The notes beneath the pieces were generated by a model. The model was not told where the DNA came from, searched no databases, and was given only the letters and a program-made list of their open reading frames with translations. Source: Candidatus Izemoplasma acidinucleici (GTDB taxonomy: Bacteria; Bacillota_I; Bacilli_A; Izemoplasmatales; Izemoplasmataceae). Taken from it: a DNA stretch of 38,079 nt. Where the stretch lies: positions 1 through 38,079 of the forward strand of contig SDWO01000034.1 of NCBI GenBank assembly GCA_004195325.1. Direction: 5' to 3'. Positions 25,177-34,447 of the stretch are shown piece by piece. Made by a program: the position numbers and the translations under genes. Positions within the stretch are counted from its first letter, which is position 1; each line of letters begins with the position of its first letter.

Positions 25177-26115
25177 ATGTATAATAAAATCAAGGAATTA
25201 ATTGAAGAATATAGTACTATAATCATTCATCGACATTTCAATCCAGATGGAGATGCTTACGGAACTCAAATGGGACTAAAGAGCATTATTAAACTGAATT
25301 ATCCTAATAAATCAGTTTATGCTGTAGGAGATGTAAATCAATTTTCCTTTGTTGGTGAAGTTGATCATATTGATGACAGTGTTTATAAAAATGCTTTGGT
25401 TATCATTGTTGATGTGAGTGTTTCACACTTGATTAGTGATGATAGATATAAATTGGCTGATCATGTTATTGTTATTGATCATCATTTAAACGCAAGCAAT
25501 GTAGCGGATACAGAATTAAATGATCCAACTCATATTGCATGTGCACAAATAATTGCTGATTTCGCAATAGAAATGAATTTAGAAGTAAATAAAGAAGCTG
25601 CGAGAGCACTATTCACAGGAATCGCAACGGACAGTGGTAGATTTAAATATCCAGCAACTTCAGCTAAAACTTTTGAAATTGCTGCATTCTTAATAGGTAA
25701 AGGGATAGATATCCAAGAAATATACGAGAGGTTATATACAGAAACATTTAACTTCAAGAAATTACGCGGGTACTTTATCAACAATTTCCAACTAACAAAG
25801 AAAAAAGTAGCATATATGAAAAACGACTTAACTGTTAAAGAACATTTCAACGTATCGACATTCATTGTCTCACGAGGAATGGTAAATCAGATGGCAGATT
25901 TAGAAGACGTCGAAATTTGGGCTAATTTCACGTTAAACGAAGAACAACAAGTATTTGTAGAACTAAGAAGTAAAAGACACTCTATCGTCCATGTAGCACG
26001 CAAATATGGCGGAGGAGGACATGCTTTGGCATGCGGTTGTACATTGAATAGTCTAGAAGAGAGTGATTTAGTGTTAAATGACCTAGATCAACTATTAGAG
26101 GAAGTGAACCAATGA
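25177..26115 (+). CDS. DHH/DHHA1 phosphoesterase, NrnA-like (first of a pair)
   Basis: 312 residues. NrnA proteins degrade very short RNA or DNA oligonucleotides to mononucleotides and can remove phosphate from pAp, with manganese. Motifs: HRHFNPDGDAYGT near residue 20 (the usual HxxPDGD), DVSVSHLI (motif II), IDHH with Asp101-His102-His103 (DHH), and TDSGRFKY (motif IV). The DHHA1 domain ends in YGGGGHALACGC (the GGGH substrate-binding motif). All metal ligands appear present. Ribosome binding site CGGAGGCTGAAATT. Its TGA stop overlaps the next ATG (ATGA), the only TGA stop in the window. It likely completes degradation of oligonucleotides imported from the surface nucleases. Confidence 0.93.
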   Translation: MYNKIKELIEEYSTIIIHRHFNPDGDAYGTQMGLKSIIKLNYPNKSVYAVGDVNQFSFVGEVDHIDDSVYKNALVIIVDVSVSHLISDDRYKLADHVIVIDHHLNASNVADTELNDPTHIACAQIIADFAIEMNLEVNKEAARALFTGIATDSGRFKYPATSAKTFEIAAFLIGKGIDIQEIYERLYTETFNFKKLRGYFINNFQLTKKKVAYMKNDLTVKEHFNVSTFIVSRGMVNQMADLEDVEIWANFTLNEEQQVFVELRSKRHSIVHVARKYGGGGHALACGCTLNSLEESDLVLNDLDQLLEEVNQ

Positions 26116-27074
26116 ATTTAGAAAAATTAACAGAGATAAAGAATACAATTGAAGAATTTGACACGATTGTCATATTTCCACATGGTAGACCTGATGGAGA
26201 CTGTATCGGAACTTCATACGGATTAAAGAACATTATTGAACAAACATATCCAAATAAAAAAGTATATGTATCGGGAGAATCAAGCTTGTTTACAAGTTAT
26301 ATAGGATCTCCTGAATTAGTTGACGAAGATATATTAAGTGGTGCCTTAGCAATAAGTGTAGATACTGCTAATAGTAGTCGTATCGCTGATCAAAGATTTA
26401 AAGAGTGTAAAAAACTAATCAAAATTGATCATCATATTCCACAAGAAGGATTTGGAGATATCGATTATGTCGATACATCTCGTCCAGCTGCAGCATTAAT
26501 CATCTTAGATTTATATATGGCTTTCATAGGTGAATTAAAGATGAACGTTGATGGAGCTAAAGCTTTATTCTTCGGTATTCTTACAGATACAGGAAGATTC
26601 AAGTATAGTGGAGTAAACGGAGATACATTTAGAAATGTAGCTGCGTTATATGACTTAGGACTAGAAACAAATGAAATCTATGTCTATTTAGATCAAAGAA
26701 GTGAAGAACAAACAAGATTTAGAGGATTCTTACTTCAAAACTATGTAAAAACAGAAAACGGAGTTGTCTACTTCAAAGTGTTACCTGAATATCTAGAAAG
26801 ATTCAACGTATCACTAGATGAAGCAACTGCTTTAGTAAATGATTTAGGAGCATTCGCAGATTGTCCTGTATGGATTTTATTTGCTGAATACGAAGAACAA
26901 ATCGTAAGAGCTAGAATGAGATCACGTGGTATCGCTATAAACGAACTTGCAAACAGGTTTGATGGTGGTGGACACAAGAACGCATGTGGTGCTAATTTAG
27001 GTACTTGGGATCGTGCTGAAGAACTTATTGATGCATGTGATCAATTAGTAAAAGAATATAAAGAGTCGATTTAA
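26112..27074 (+). CDS. DHH/DHHA1 phosphoesterase, NrnA-like (second of a pair)
   Basis: 320 residues, a diverged tandem copy of the previous gene. FPHGRPDGDCIGTSYGLKNI near residue 22, SVDTANSSR, IDHH with Asp106-His107-His108, TDTGRFKYSG, and C-terminal FDGGGHKNACGA are kept, so both copies should be active. Four-base ATGA overlap means translational coupling. The ribosome binding site AGAGGAAGTGAACC lies within the end of the first gene. Two NrnA proteins could differ in oligonucleotide length or in preference for DNA, RNA or pAp. The stop codon sits in the loop of its own terminator. Confidence 0.93.
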   Translation: MNLEKLTEIKNTIEEFDTIVIFPHGRPDGDCIGTSYGLKNIIEQTYPNKKVYVSGESSLFTSYIGSPELVDEDILSGALAISVDTANSSRIADQRFKECKKLIKIDHHIPQEGFGDIDYVDTSRPAAALIILDLYMAFIGELKMNVDGAKALFFGILTDTGRFKYSGVNGDTFRNVAALYDLGLETNEIYVYLDQRSEEQTRFRGFLLQNYVKTENGVVYFKVLPEYLERFNVSLDEATALVNDLGAFADCPVWILFAEYEEQIVRARMRSRGIAINELANRFDGGGHKNACGANLGTWDRAEELIDACDQLVKEYKESI

Positions 27075-27087
27075 TCGACTCTTTTTT
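27061..27087 (+). terminator. Terminator overlapping the end of the second DHH gene
   Basis: AAGAGTCGAT (27061-27070) pairs with ATCGACTCTT (27074-27083) around TTA, followed by T residues. The coding region's last four codons form the left arm and the TAA (27072-27074) lies at the loop. Confidence 0.9.
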
Positions 27088-27103
27088 ATAATTTTTCTTT
27101 TTG

Positions 27104-27125
27104 TTAAGATTGTGTAAAGATTGAT
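27104..27125 (+). promoter_or_regulatory. Candidate Pho box (two 11-bp direct repeats)
   Basis: TTAAGATTGTG and TAAAGATTGAT lie head to tail and match at 8 of 11 positions. The 11-bp period is that of PhoB/PhoP binding sites. The next genes are a phosphate transporter and PhoB/PhoR-like proteins. Assignment is inference. Confidence 0.4.
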
Positions 27126-27208
27126 TATTTTATCGTTATATTGTTTATTTAGTATTATTTATATGTTATATTTTCATTGGAATTTAACAATATAACGGAG
27201 GTATAAAT

Positions 27209-28924
27209 ATGATCTTAGTAGTTACTGAATTAATCAATATGTCAGAAATCGAATGGACAGAAACAATATTCAAATTACTTGGTGGGCTTGGAATTTTCTT
27301 ATATGGGATAAATATGATGGGAGATTCATTAAAGGCATTAGCAGGTAATAAGATTAAGGTTATAATTGAGAAAACAACTTCTAGACCAGTCTTTGGTGTA
27401 CTAATAGGGATATTAGTAACAGGACTAATCCAATCATCAAGTGGTACAACTGCGTTAACAGTTGGGCTTGTACGTGCTGGACTAATGACCTTACCACAAG
27501 CAGTAGGTATTATATTAGGAGCTAACATAGGAACGACTGTTACATCTGTTTTAATCGGATTAAAGATTAAAGATTATGCATTACCAATTATCGCAGCAGG
27601 TAGTTTCTTAATCTTCTTCTTCCAAGGTAAGAAATACAAAAACCTAGGTGGAGTATTATTAGGATTTGGGATGTTATTCTTTGGATTAGATGTAATGGGT
27701 GGAAAACTAAAAGAATTGGCTCATACATTTGAATTCGTTGACATGATTGAAAGAGTAGCTGACGCACCAATTATCGGGTTAGCACTAGGTGCTGTATCAA
27801 CGGCGTTAATTCAATCAAGTAGTGCAACAATTGGGATATTACAAACCATTTATAGTGAAGCAGGAGGCGCATTTCCTTTAATAAGTGCCGTAGCAATACT
27901 ATTTGGAAATAACATAGGAACTACAGTTACTGCAGTACTAGCATCTATAGGTGGTAGTGTTGCCGCAAGAAGAACCGCGTTAGCACATGTATTATTTAAT
28001 CTTGTTGGATCATTAATGTTCTTCATGTTTATCGGACCATATACAGCATTAATATCAAACTTGGCTAGATGGACAGGGTTAGCACAGTCTGATGCACTTG
28101 TAATTAGTTATGCACATATGGGATTCAATATTATTAATACATTAATCATGTTCTGGTTTATTAAACAACTTGTATGGATCGTTACTTATCTAATAAAAGG
28201 TGATGATGGACTTGTCGAAGTTGATATAGCTGGTTTACATGAAGAGTTAATTAAAGAATCACCTATTCTAGCTTTAGAGGCAGCTAAGCTAGTTGTTCAA
28301 AACATGGGTGAAGTAACTAGACAAATGTTAGAAACAACAATCAATTATTCATATAAAAATGATAAAAAATTATTCGATAACGGAATGCAGTTGGAAGAAG
28401 TACTTGATACGATTGATAAGAAAGCACATGATTACCTAGTACTTATTGCTCAAGGTGGATTAGATGGTAAAGCATCACATTCTCAAGCTGAGTATGTTGA
28501 TACAATCAGAGACTTTGAACGTATTGGTGATCACTGTACAAATATATTGCAATTCTTCGAATTACGTTACGATGACAAAGTTAAATTAAGTGAAGATGCA
28601 TTTAAAGAACTAACTAAATTATACGATGTTGTTAGAACAACGATGGACTTAACATTAAAGGCTTTTATGTATCAAGACAAAGAAATAGCCAAAAAAGTTA
28701 CTGAATATGAAGACGTTATCGATAAATTAGTAATTAAGAACAGAAAACGTCATATTAGAAGAATCAACTCAAATGAATCAACAGAAACACAAGATCAGTT
28801 ATATATCGATATATTAACAAATATAGAGCGTATTGGTGATCACTGTGAAAACATCGTAATTAATGTCATACAAGACCAATACTATAATGAGGAAATGGAT
28901 TACGAAGCATTACTTGATCAGTAG
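27209..28924 (+). CDS. Na+/phosphate cotransporter with PhoU-like tail (NptA/YjbB type)
   Basis: 571 residues. The Na/Pi cotransporter II core (about 15-330) has the two inverted repeats with the signature QSSS (GLIQSSSGTTALTVG, then ALIQSSSATIGILQT) and the paired GANIGTTVT and GNNIGTTVT motifs. The C-terminal cytoplasmic part (about 345-565) is PhoU-like, with two FERIGDHC/IERIGDHC motifs that can bind metal. It should import phosphate with sodium. Ribosome binding site CGGAGGTATAAAT. The Pho-box-like repeat upstream and the PhoB-like gene downstream, 75 bases away, indicate control by phosphate supply. Confidence 0.93.
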   Translation: MILVVTELINMSEIEWTETIFKLLGGLGIFLYGINMMGDSLKALAGNKIKVIIEKTTSRPVFGVLIGILVTGLIQSSSGTTALTVGLVRAGLMTLPQAVGIILGANIGTTVTSVLIGLKIKDYALPIIAAGSFLIFFFQGKKYKNLGGVLLGFGMLFFGLDVMGGKLKELAHTFEFVDMIERVADAPIIGLALGAVSTALIQSSSATIGILQTIYSEAGGAFPLISAVAILFGNNIGTTVTAVLASIGGSVAARRTALAHVLFNLVGSLMFFMFIGPYTALISNLARWTGLAQSDALVISYAHMGFNIINTLIMFWFIKQLVWIVTYLIKGDDGLVEVDIAGLHEELIKESPILALEAAKLVVQNMGEVTRQMLETTINYSYKNDKKLFDNGMQLEEVLDTIDKKAHDYLVLIAQGGLDGKASHSQAEYVDTIRDFERIGDHCTNILQFFELRYDDKVKLSEDAFKELTKLYDVVRTTMDLTLKAFMYQDKEIAKKVTEYEDVIDKLVIKNRKRHIRRINSNESTETQDQLYIDILTNIERIGDHCENIVINVIQDQYYNEEMDYEALLDQ

Positions 28925-28999
28925 GGAATCAACTTAGTTTCTATAACAAAGTAACTTAATTAAAACAATTATGTTATTATAGGATTGGAGGCTGATAAT

Positions 29000-29665
29000 A
29001 TGGCAAAAATCTTAATTATTGAAGATGAGAAATCAATCCAGAGAATAATTGAATATGACCTAAAACAACTTGATTATGATGTAGATTCAGCGTTTGATGG
29101 ACTAGAAGGATATAACAAAGCATCTTCAACAGTATATGATGTCATCCTATTAGACCTAATGTTACCAAGCATGAATGGGATGGAAATCTGTAAAAAATTA
29201 AGAAGTGAAGATAATAATGCATATATTATAATGCTTACAGCTGTCGATGATGAATACAATGTTATCAAAGGCTTTGATGTTGGAGCTGATGATTATGTCA
29301 CTAAACCATTCAGTCCAAGAGAACTTCTAGCTAGAATTAAAGCTGGACTAAGAAGAAAAGGGTTATCTAACAATCAAGATATACTGTCATATAATGACTT
29401 AAAAATAGTCCAATCAAGTTATGAAGTATTTAGAGGAAATGAAAAATTAGACTTAACTTTAAAGGAATTTGAACTGTTTGTTTTTCTTGTTATAAACAGA
29501 GGAAAAGCACTATCTAGAGATCAGCTATTAACTAATCTTTGGGGATTTGGTTATGATGGTGATAGTAGAGTGGTAGATGTTCATGTATTTAAGTTGCGTG
29601 AAAAGCTAGATCCTAAGAATGATTATATCAAAACAGTACGGGGTATCGGATACAAATTAATCTAG
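29000..29665 (+). CDS. PhoB/OmpR-family response regulator
   Basis: 221 residues from the ATG at 29000, after TTGGAGGCTGATAAT; the in-frame TTG at 28985 is part of the ribosome binding site region. Receiver domain about 1-118 with phosphoacceptor Asp52 (LLDLMLPSMNG), Thr80 and Lys102. OmpR-type winged-helix DNA-binding domain about 128-221 (FELFVFLVINRGKALSRDQL, then DVHVFKLREKL and IKTVRGIGYKLI). Beside a phosphate transporter and with a PhoR-like kinase downstream, it is most probably the phosphate regulator, but OmpR-family specificity cannot be read from sequence alone. No phoA or pst genes are in the window. Confidence 0.88.
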   Translation: MAKILIIEDEKSIQRIIEYDLKQLDYDVDSAFDGLEGYNKASSTVYDVILLDLMLPSMNGMEICKKLRSEDNNAYIIMLTAVDDEYNVIKGFDVGADDYVTKPFSPRELLARIKAGLRRKGLSNNQDILSYNDLKIVQSSYEVFRGNEKLDLTLKEFELFVFLVINRGKALSRDQLLTNLWGFGYDGDSRVVDVHVFKLREKLDPKNDYIKTVRGIGYKLI

Positions 29666-29671
29666 TATACA

Positions 29672-29698
29672 AAAGACAGATAGTTTATCTGTCTTTTT
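29672..29698 (+). terminator. Terminator between regulator and kinase genes
   Basis: AAAGACAGATA (29672-29682) pairs perfectly with TATCTGTCTTT (29686-29696) around GTT, then TT. It separates the kinase gene from the regulator gene. Confidence 0.9.
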
Positions 29699-29788
29699 AA
29701 TGAGATTCACAATATATAAACACATATATTTGATTTTTAATGTGTGATATACTATTTAAGTATTAGTTTATTTTATAAAAAGTAGAAT

Positions 29789-29817
29789 TTGATGAAAAAC
29801 AATAGGTACTTTATAAT
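29789..29817 (+). promoter_or_regulatory. Promoter of the histidine kinase gene
   Basis: TTGATG (29789-29794), 17 bases, TATAAT (29812-29817). Start near 29824 gives a leader of about 12 bases holding only the ribosome binding site. A further extended -10, TGATATACT, lies at 29745-29753. Confidence 0.6.
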
Positions 29818-29835
29818 ATAACTTGAGGTGAGAAT

Positions 29836-31065
29836 ATGAACATTAAGAGAGACATAGCAAACATATCAATTTTGTATTTAATCGCTTTGCTATATATTAT
29901 TATTGGTAAAGATACAGTTGGAATCGTTGTTATAACTGGGATCCTTTTTGTCATTACAATTGTTACATATATCTCAATTCAACATAAACTTGATGAAGAA
30001 AAAGAAACATCACTTGAAGTTGTTCTACAAAGACTAGATAAAACTCAAAAAGAAAATGAAGAAACATATAAACAATTCTTGTCATTATCTAAAACATTAG
30101 GTAGTGGAGTCTTCATGGTTGCTGAATCAGGGGAAATTACATTCTCAAATAAAGATGTTAAAAACTATTTTGGAATTAACTTCGATAAAAAGGATTATAA
30201 CGAAATAGTTGAAATCAAACCACTTCACAAATTTGTTAACAAGGCTTATCTAACTGAAAAAGCACAAAGGGAGCAAATCACTTATAATGATCGATATTAT
30301 GATTTAATTAGCACACCTATTTTTGAACAGGATATCTTTAACGGAACACTCATCTTAGTTCACGATATAACTTTGATCAGAAATGCAGAGAAATTCCAAA
30401 AACGATTCACCGCAGATGTCTCTCATGAATTAAGAACCCCACTTTCAGCCATTAAGGGATTTAGTGAGATTCTTAATAGAGAAGAAGAAGTGAATAAAAA
30501 AGATAGAAATGAGTTTAACAAACTTATTCAAAAAGAAGCAGAGAGAATGGAAATCATCTTAAGTGATTTAATGGTTATTAGCAGACTAGATAGAATTGAT
30601 TATGAACTAGAATTACTTCCGGTGAATATAAAAGATATAATTGAAGAATCAGTTATGGTTCTACAAACTAAAATAACAAACAAAAATCTTTCGTTATCTA
30701 TCAATATTGAATCTTGTGATTTAGAAGTTAATAAAGTTAAAATGACACAAGTTATTCTAAATCTGTTAAAAAACGCAATAAATTACACAGATGAAGGGAC
30801 TATTGATGTATCTGGAAGAATAGAAAAAAACGAATATGTAATTGACATAAAGGATTCAGGAATTGGTATTCCAAAAGACAAATTGGAAGTCATTTTCAAA
30901 CGATTCTATCGTATTGATAAAGCGCGTAGTAGAGATACAGGCGGTAGTGGCCTTGGATTATCAATTAGTAAAAATGTTGTCCTTAAACACGGTGGAGATA
31001 TTTCAGTTCAAAGCGAGTTAAACAAGGGCTCAGTATTCACTATAAAACTACCTATTATAAAATAA
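29836..31065 (+). CDS. PhoR-like sensor histidine kinase
   Basis: 409 residues after GAGGTGAG. Two membrane helices with almost no outer loop (about 10-26 and 30-51) are followed by a coiled linker, a PAS-like domain (about 85-180; GSGVFMVAESGEITFSNKDV), and a dimerisation domain with the phosphorylated His197 (DVSHELRTPLSAIKG). The ATPase domain follows, with N box (LLKNAINYTDEG), G1 (DSGIGIPKDKL) and G2 (GGSGLGLSI). Lack of a large outer domain fits PhoR kinases that sense through transporter/PhoU contacts, here perhaps the PhoU tail of the neighbouring transporter. Pairing with the regulator at 29000 is inferred from position; a terminator and 170 bases separate them. Confidence 0.88.
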   Translation: MNIKRDIANISILYLIALLYIIIGKDTVGIVVITGILFVITIVTYISIQHKLDEEKETSLEVVLQRLDKTQKENEETYKQFLSLSKTLGSGVFMVAESGEITFSNKDVKNYFGINFDKKDYNEIVEIKPLHKFVNKAYLTEKAQREQITYNDRYYDLISTPIFEQDIFNGTLILVHDITLIRNAEKFQKRFTADVSHELRTPLSAIKGFSEILNREEEVNKKDRNEFNKLIQKEAERMEIILSDLMVISRLDRIDYELELLPVNIKDIIEESVMVLQTKITNKNLSLSINIESCDLEVNKVKMTQVILNLLKNAINYTDEGTIDVSGRIEKNEYVIDIKDSGIGIPKDKLEVIFKRFYRIDKARSRDTGGSGLGLSISKNVVLKHGGDISVQSELNKGSVFTIKLPIIK

Positions 31066-31154
31066 GGACTTAGCTTCTTATTTTCTTCTTGTGTTATCAT
31101 AACCTTTAATATATAATTATTAAGCACTAAATCATTTAAAAGTATGATTGATTA

Positions 31155-31163
31155 TGCTATAAT
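31155..31163 (+). promoter_or_regulatory. Extended -10 promoter of the DUF1934-rpoE unit
   Basis: TGC followed by TATAAT (31158-31163), 22 bases before the ATG at 31185. The -35 is weak. Confidence 0.55.
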
Positions 31164-31184
31164 ATTTTTTAGCGTGGTGATAAA

Positions 31185-31559
31185 ATGAATAAAATAAAAT
31201 TAGAATTTAAAATTACATCACAAGAAAGCAATGTGGAATTTTCTACTATTGCCGAGTATAAAGATAATCGAATCAAATTTGAAGACCCAGATGGAATCTT
31301 AAATTACATCATTATCAAGGATGAAACCATTGAGTATTATAAAAAAGGTGAAATCGATATGAAGTATAAATTTGATTTAGACAAAGTAACAAAAGGTTAT
31401 TATAAAGTCATGGGAACAGAATTTGATTTTGAAATCGTGACAAATGAACTTAGAATTGAAGAAGAAAAAATAGTAATTATGTATGACTTATATCAAGACC
31501 AGGAACGTGTAAACCAATCTACGATATCATTGGTTTATGAATCAAAGGAGGAATCGTAA
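31185..31559 (+). CDS. DUF1934 (YwiB-like) beta-barrel protein
   Basis: 124 residues after GTGGTGATAAA. The alternating strand pattern fits the small barrel of DUF1934/YwiB (calycin-like): IKLEFKITSQ at the start, DDE-type turns, then YYKVMGTEFDFEIVTNELRI and ISLVYESKEE. YwiB-type genes lie near argS and rpoE in Bacillus, and here the gene overlaps rpoE by one base (TAATG), which supports the call. Function unknown in the family; a ligand-binding barrel is only a structural guess. Confidence 0.7.
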   Translation: MNKIKLEFKITSQESNVEFSTIAEYKDNRIKFEDPDGILNYIIIKDETIEYYKKGEIDMKYKFDLDKVTKGYYKVMGTEFDFEIVTNELRIEEEKIVIMYDLYQDQERVNQSTISLVYESKEES

Positions 31560-32263
31560 TGTCAATAGAAGTATTATCACTAGTGGATATTGCCGAACTA
31601 GTATTAAGAGAAATAAAAGAACCTTTAAGTGTGTATGATTTATACGACAAAGTTTGTGAAAGAAAAGTTATTTCTAAAGAGGAAAAACTTGCTTATATTT
31701 CACAATTTTACGCTGACATCACTACATCTGCGAAATTCGTTTACGTTGGATTAAACACTTGGGACTTAAAAGACAACCAAAAAATTGAATTGTGGGAAAA
31801 AGATGGATCTTACTACAAAGAGTATACTGAAATCGATTTACCAGAAGAATATAAAGTTAAGGTAAAACCAACAGCAAAAGCACTAAAAGCTGCTGCTACT
31901 AAACTTGCTAAAGCAGAAAAAGCCGCTGCTGCAAAAATTGCAAAAGCTGAAAAAGCTGCTGCAGTAAAAGCAGAAAAAGCTGCTGAAAAAGCTGCTGAAA
32001 AAGCTGCTGCAACTACTGAAACTGTTAAAGTTGATAGTGATACAGTAGTAGATGCAAAAGTTAAAAAAGCTAAAATAGTCAAAAAAGTTGTAGAAACTGA
32101 AACAGGTGCTGTTAAGGTTACTAAAAAAGATAAAGATGGAGCTATCACTCCTCCGGAAGCTGGAGCAGTAGGCGAAGAAACAGACGAAGGATTATTCAAT
32201 GAATTTGATGAAGAAAAATACAATGAATACATGGATACATACGAAGATCAATATAAGGACTAA
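31559..32263 (+). CDS. rpoE: RNA polymerase delta subunit with enlarged Lys/Ala tract
   Basis: 234 residues, longer than the usual 170-200. The N-terminal HARE-HTH domain (about 1-95) carries the family's VYDLYDKVCERKVISKEEKL and FVYVGLNTWDLK. Residues about 99-192 are a low-complexity Lys/Ala tract with repeats of AEKAA/AKAEKA. The C-terminus (about 206-234) is a short acidic tail (EETDEGLFNEFDEEKYNEYM). In Bacillus the delta subunit has a short lysine tract and a long acidic tail; here the proportion is reversed. Delta speeds recycling of RNA polymerase and tunes its response to the initiating nucleotide. The next gene, pyrG, has a start-site dependent leader. The ATG overlaps the previous stop. 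Confidence 0.9.
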   Translation: MSIEVLSLVDIAELVLREIKEPLSVYDLYDKVCERKVISKEEKLAYISQFYADITTSAKFVYVGLNTWDLKDNQKIELWEKDGSYYKEYTEIDLPEEYKVKVKPTAKALKAAATKLAKAEKAAAAKIAKAEKAAAVKAEKAAEKAAEKAAATTETVKVDSDTVVDAKVKKAKIVKKVVETETGAVKVTKKDKDGAITPPEAGAVGEETDEGLFNEFDEEKYNEYMDTYEDQYKD

Positions 32264-32276
32264 TTATTAAAAAAGA

Positions 32277-33978
<1,702 letters not shown>

Positions 33979-34004
33979 AAAAGCACTTTTTAAGTGCTTT
34001 TTCT
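33979..34004. terminator. Bidirectional terminator between pyrG and the DUF3021 gene
   Basis: AAGCACTT (33981-33988), loop TTT, AAGTGCTT (33992-33999), with A residues on the left and T residues on the right. Confidence 0.92.
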
Positions 34005-34005
34005 T

Positions 34006-34437
34006 TTATTTAATTTCATTTTTGTTCTGGATTTCTTTCAAGCGATGATTATACTCTTCTTCGTTGATTCTGAAATACATCCAAATTCCAAACAATACTA
34101 CCGCTGGAACAAATAAGATATAAAATACAATATCAAAACCTACACTGAACTCACCACTAGTAAGATAGGTAATCAACATATAAACCCCTGTTGAAGCCAG
34201 AATAGTAACTACTATCATTTGAACCAAGAACGATACATTATCTTGTGCATTCTTATTTGTCTTGTGTGATCTATACTCAAAATACTTATGTAATCCTGTT
34301 GCGGCGAAGGATATAAACATAGCACTTCCTAAAAATTGTACCAGTTCCCAAAAGTCTAAATATTCAAATGCAATTCTAATACCTAGAATCGCTATTCCAA
34401 TTGCTGCGTAAATTTTCATCATTAAAAATGTTCTCAT
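34006..34437 (-). CDS. DUF3021-like four-helix membrane protein
   Basis: 143 residues with four hydrophobic segments (about 8-25, 34-48, 70-92 and 99-121) and a charged C-terminus. It follows the LytTR gene by ten bases, with AGGAGGAATTAT as ribosome binding site. Small four-helix DUF3021-type proteins encoded directly after a LytTR regulator lacking a receiver domain form a known pair in Firmicutes. The membrane partner commonly inhibits the regulator. This role is inferred from gene order; sequence similarity could not be measured. Confidence 0.72.
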   Translation of the reverse strand: MRTFLMMKIYAAIGIAILGIRIAFEYLDFWELVQFLGSAMFISFAATGLHKYFEYRSHKTNKNAQDNVSFLVQMIVVTILASTGVYMLITYLTSGEFSVGFDIVFYILFVPAVVLFGIWMYFRINEEEYNHRLKEIQNKNEIK

Positions 34438-34447
34438 ATAATTCCTC

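Noticed and set aside
31860-32030. Possible CRISPR or minisatellite array
   Set aside because: The repeat is in-frame coding for AEKAA units of the delta subunit, with units of uneven length and no spacers.
31813-32232. Minus-strand 139-codon Ser/Ala/Phe-rich frame
   Set aside because: It is the mirror of the Lys/Ala repeat of rpoE, where biased codons leave the opposite strand open.
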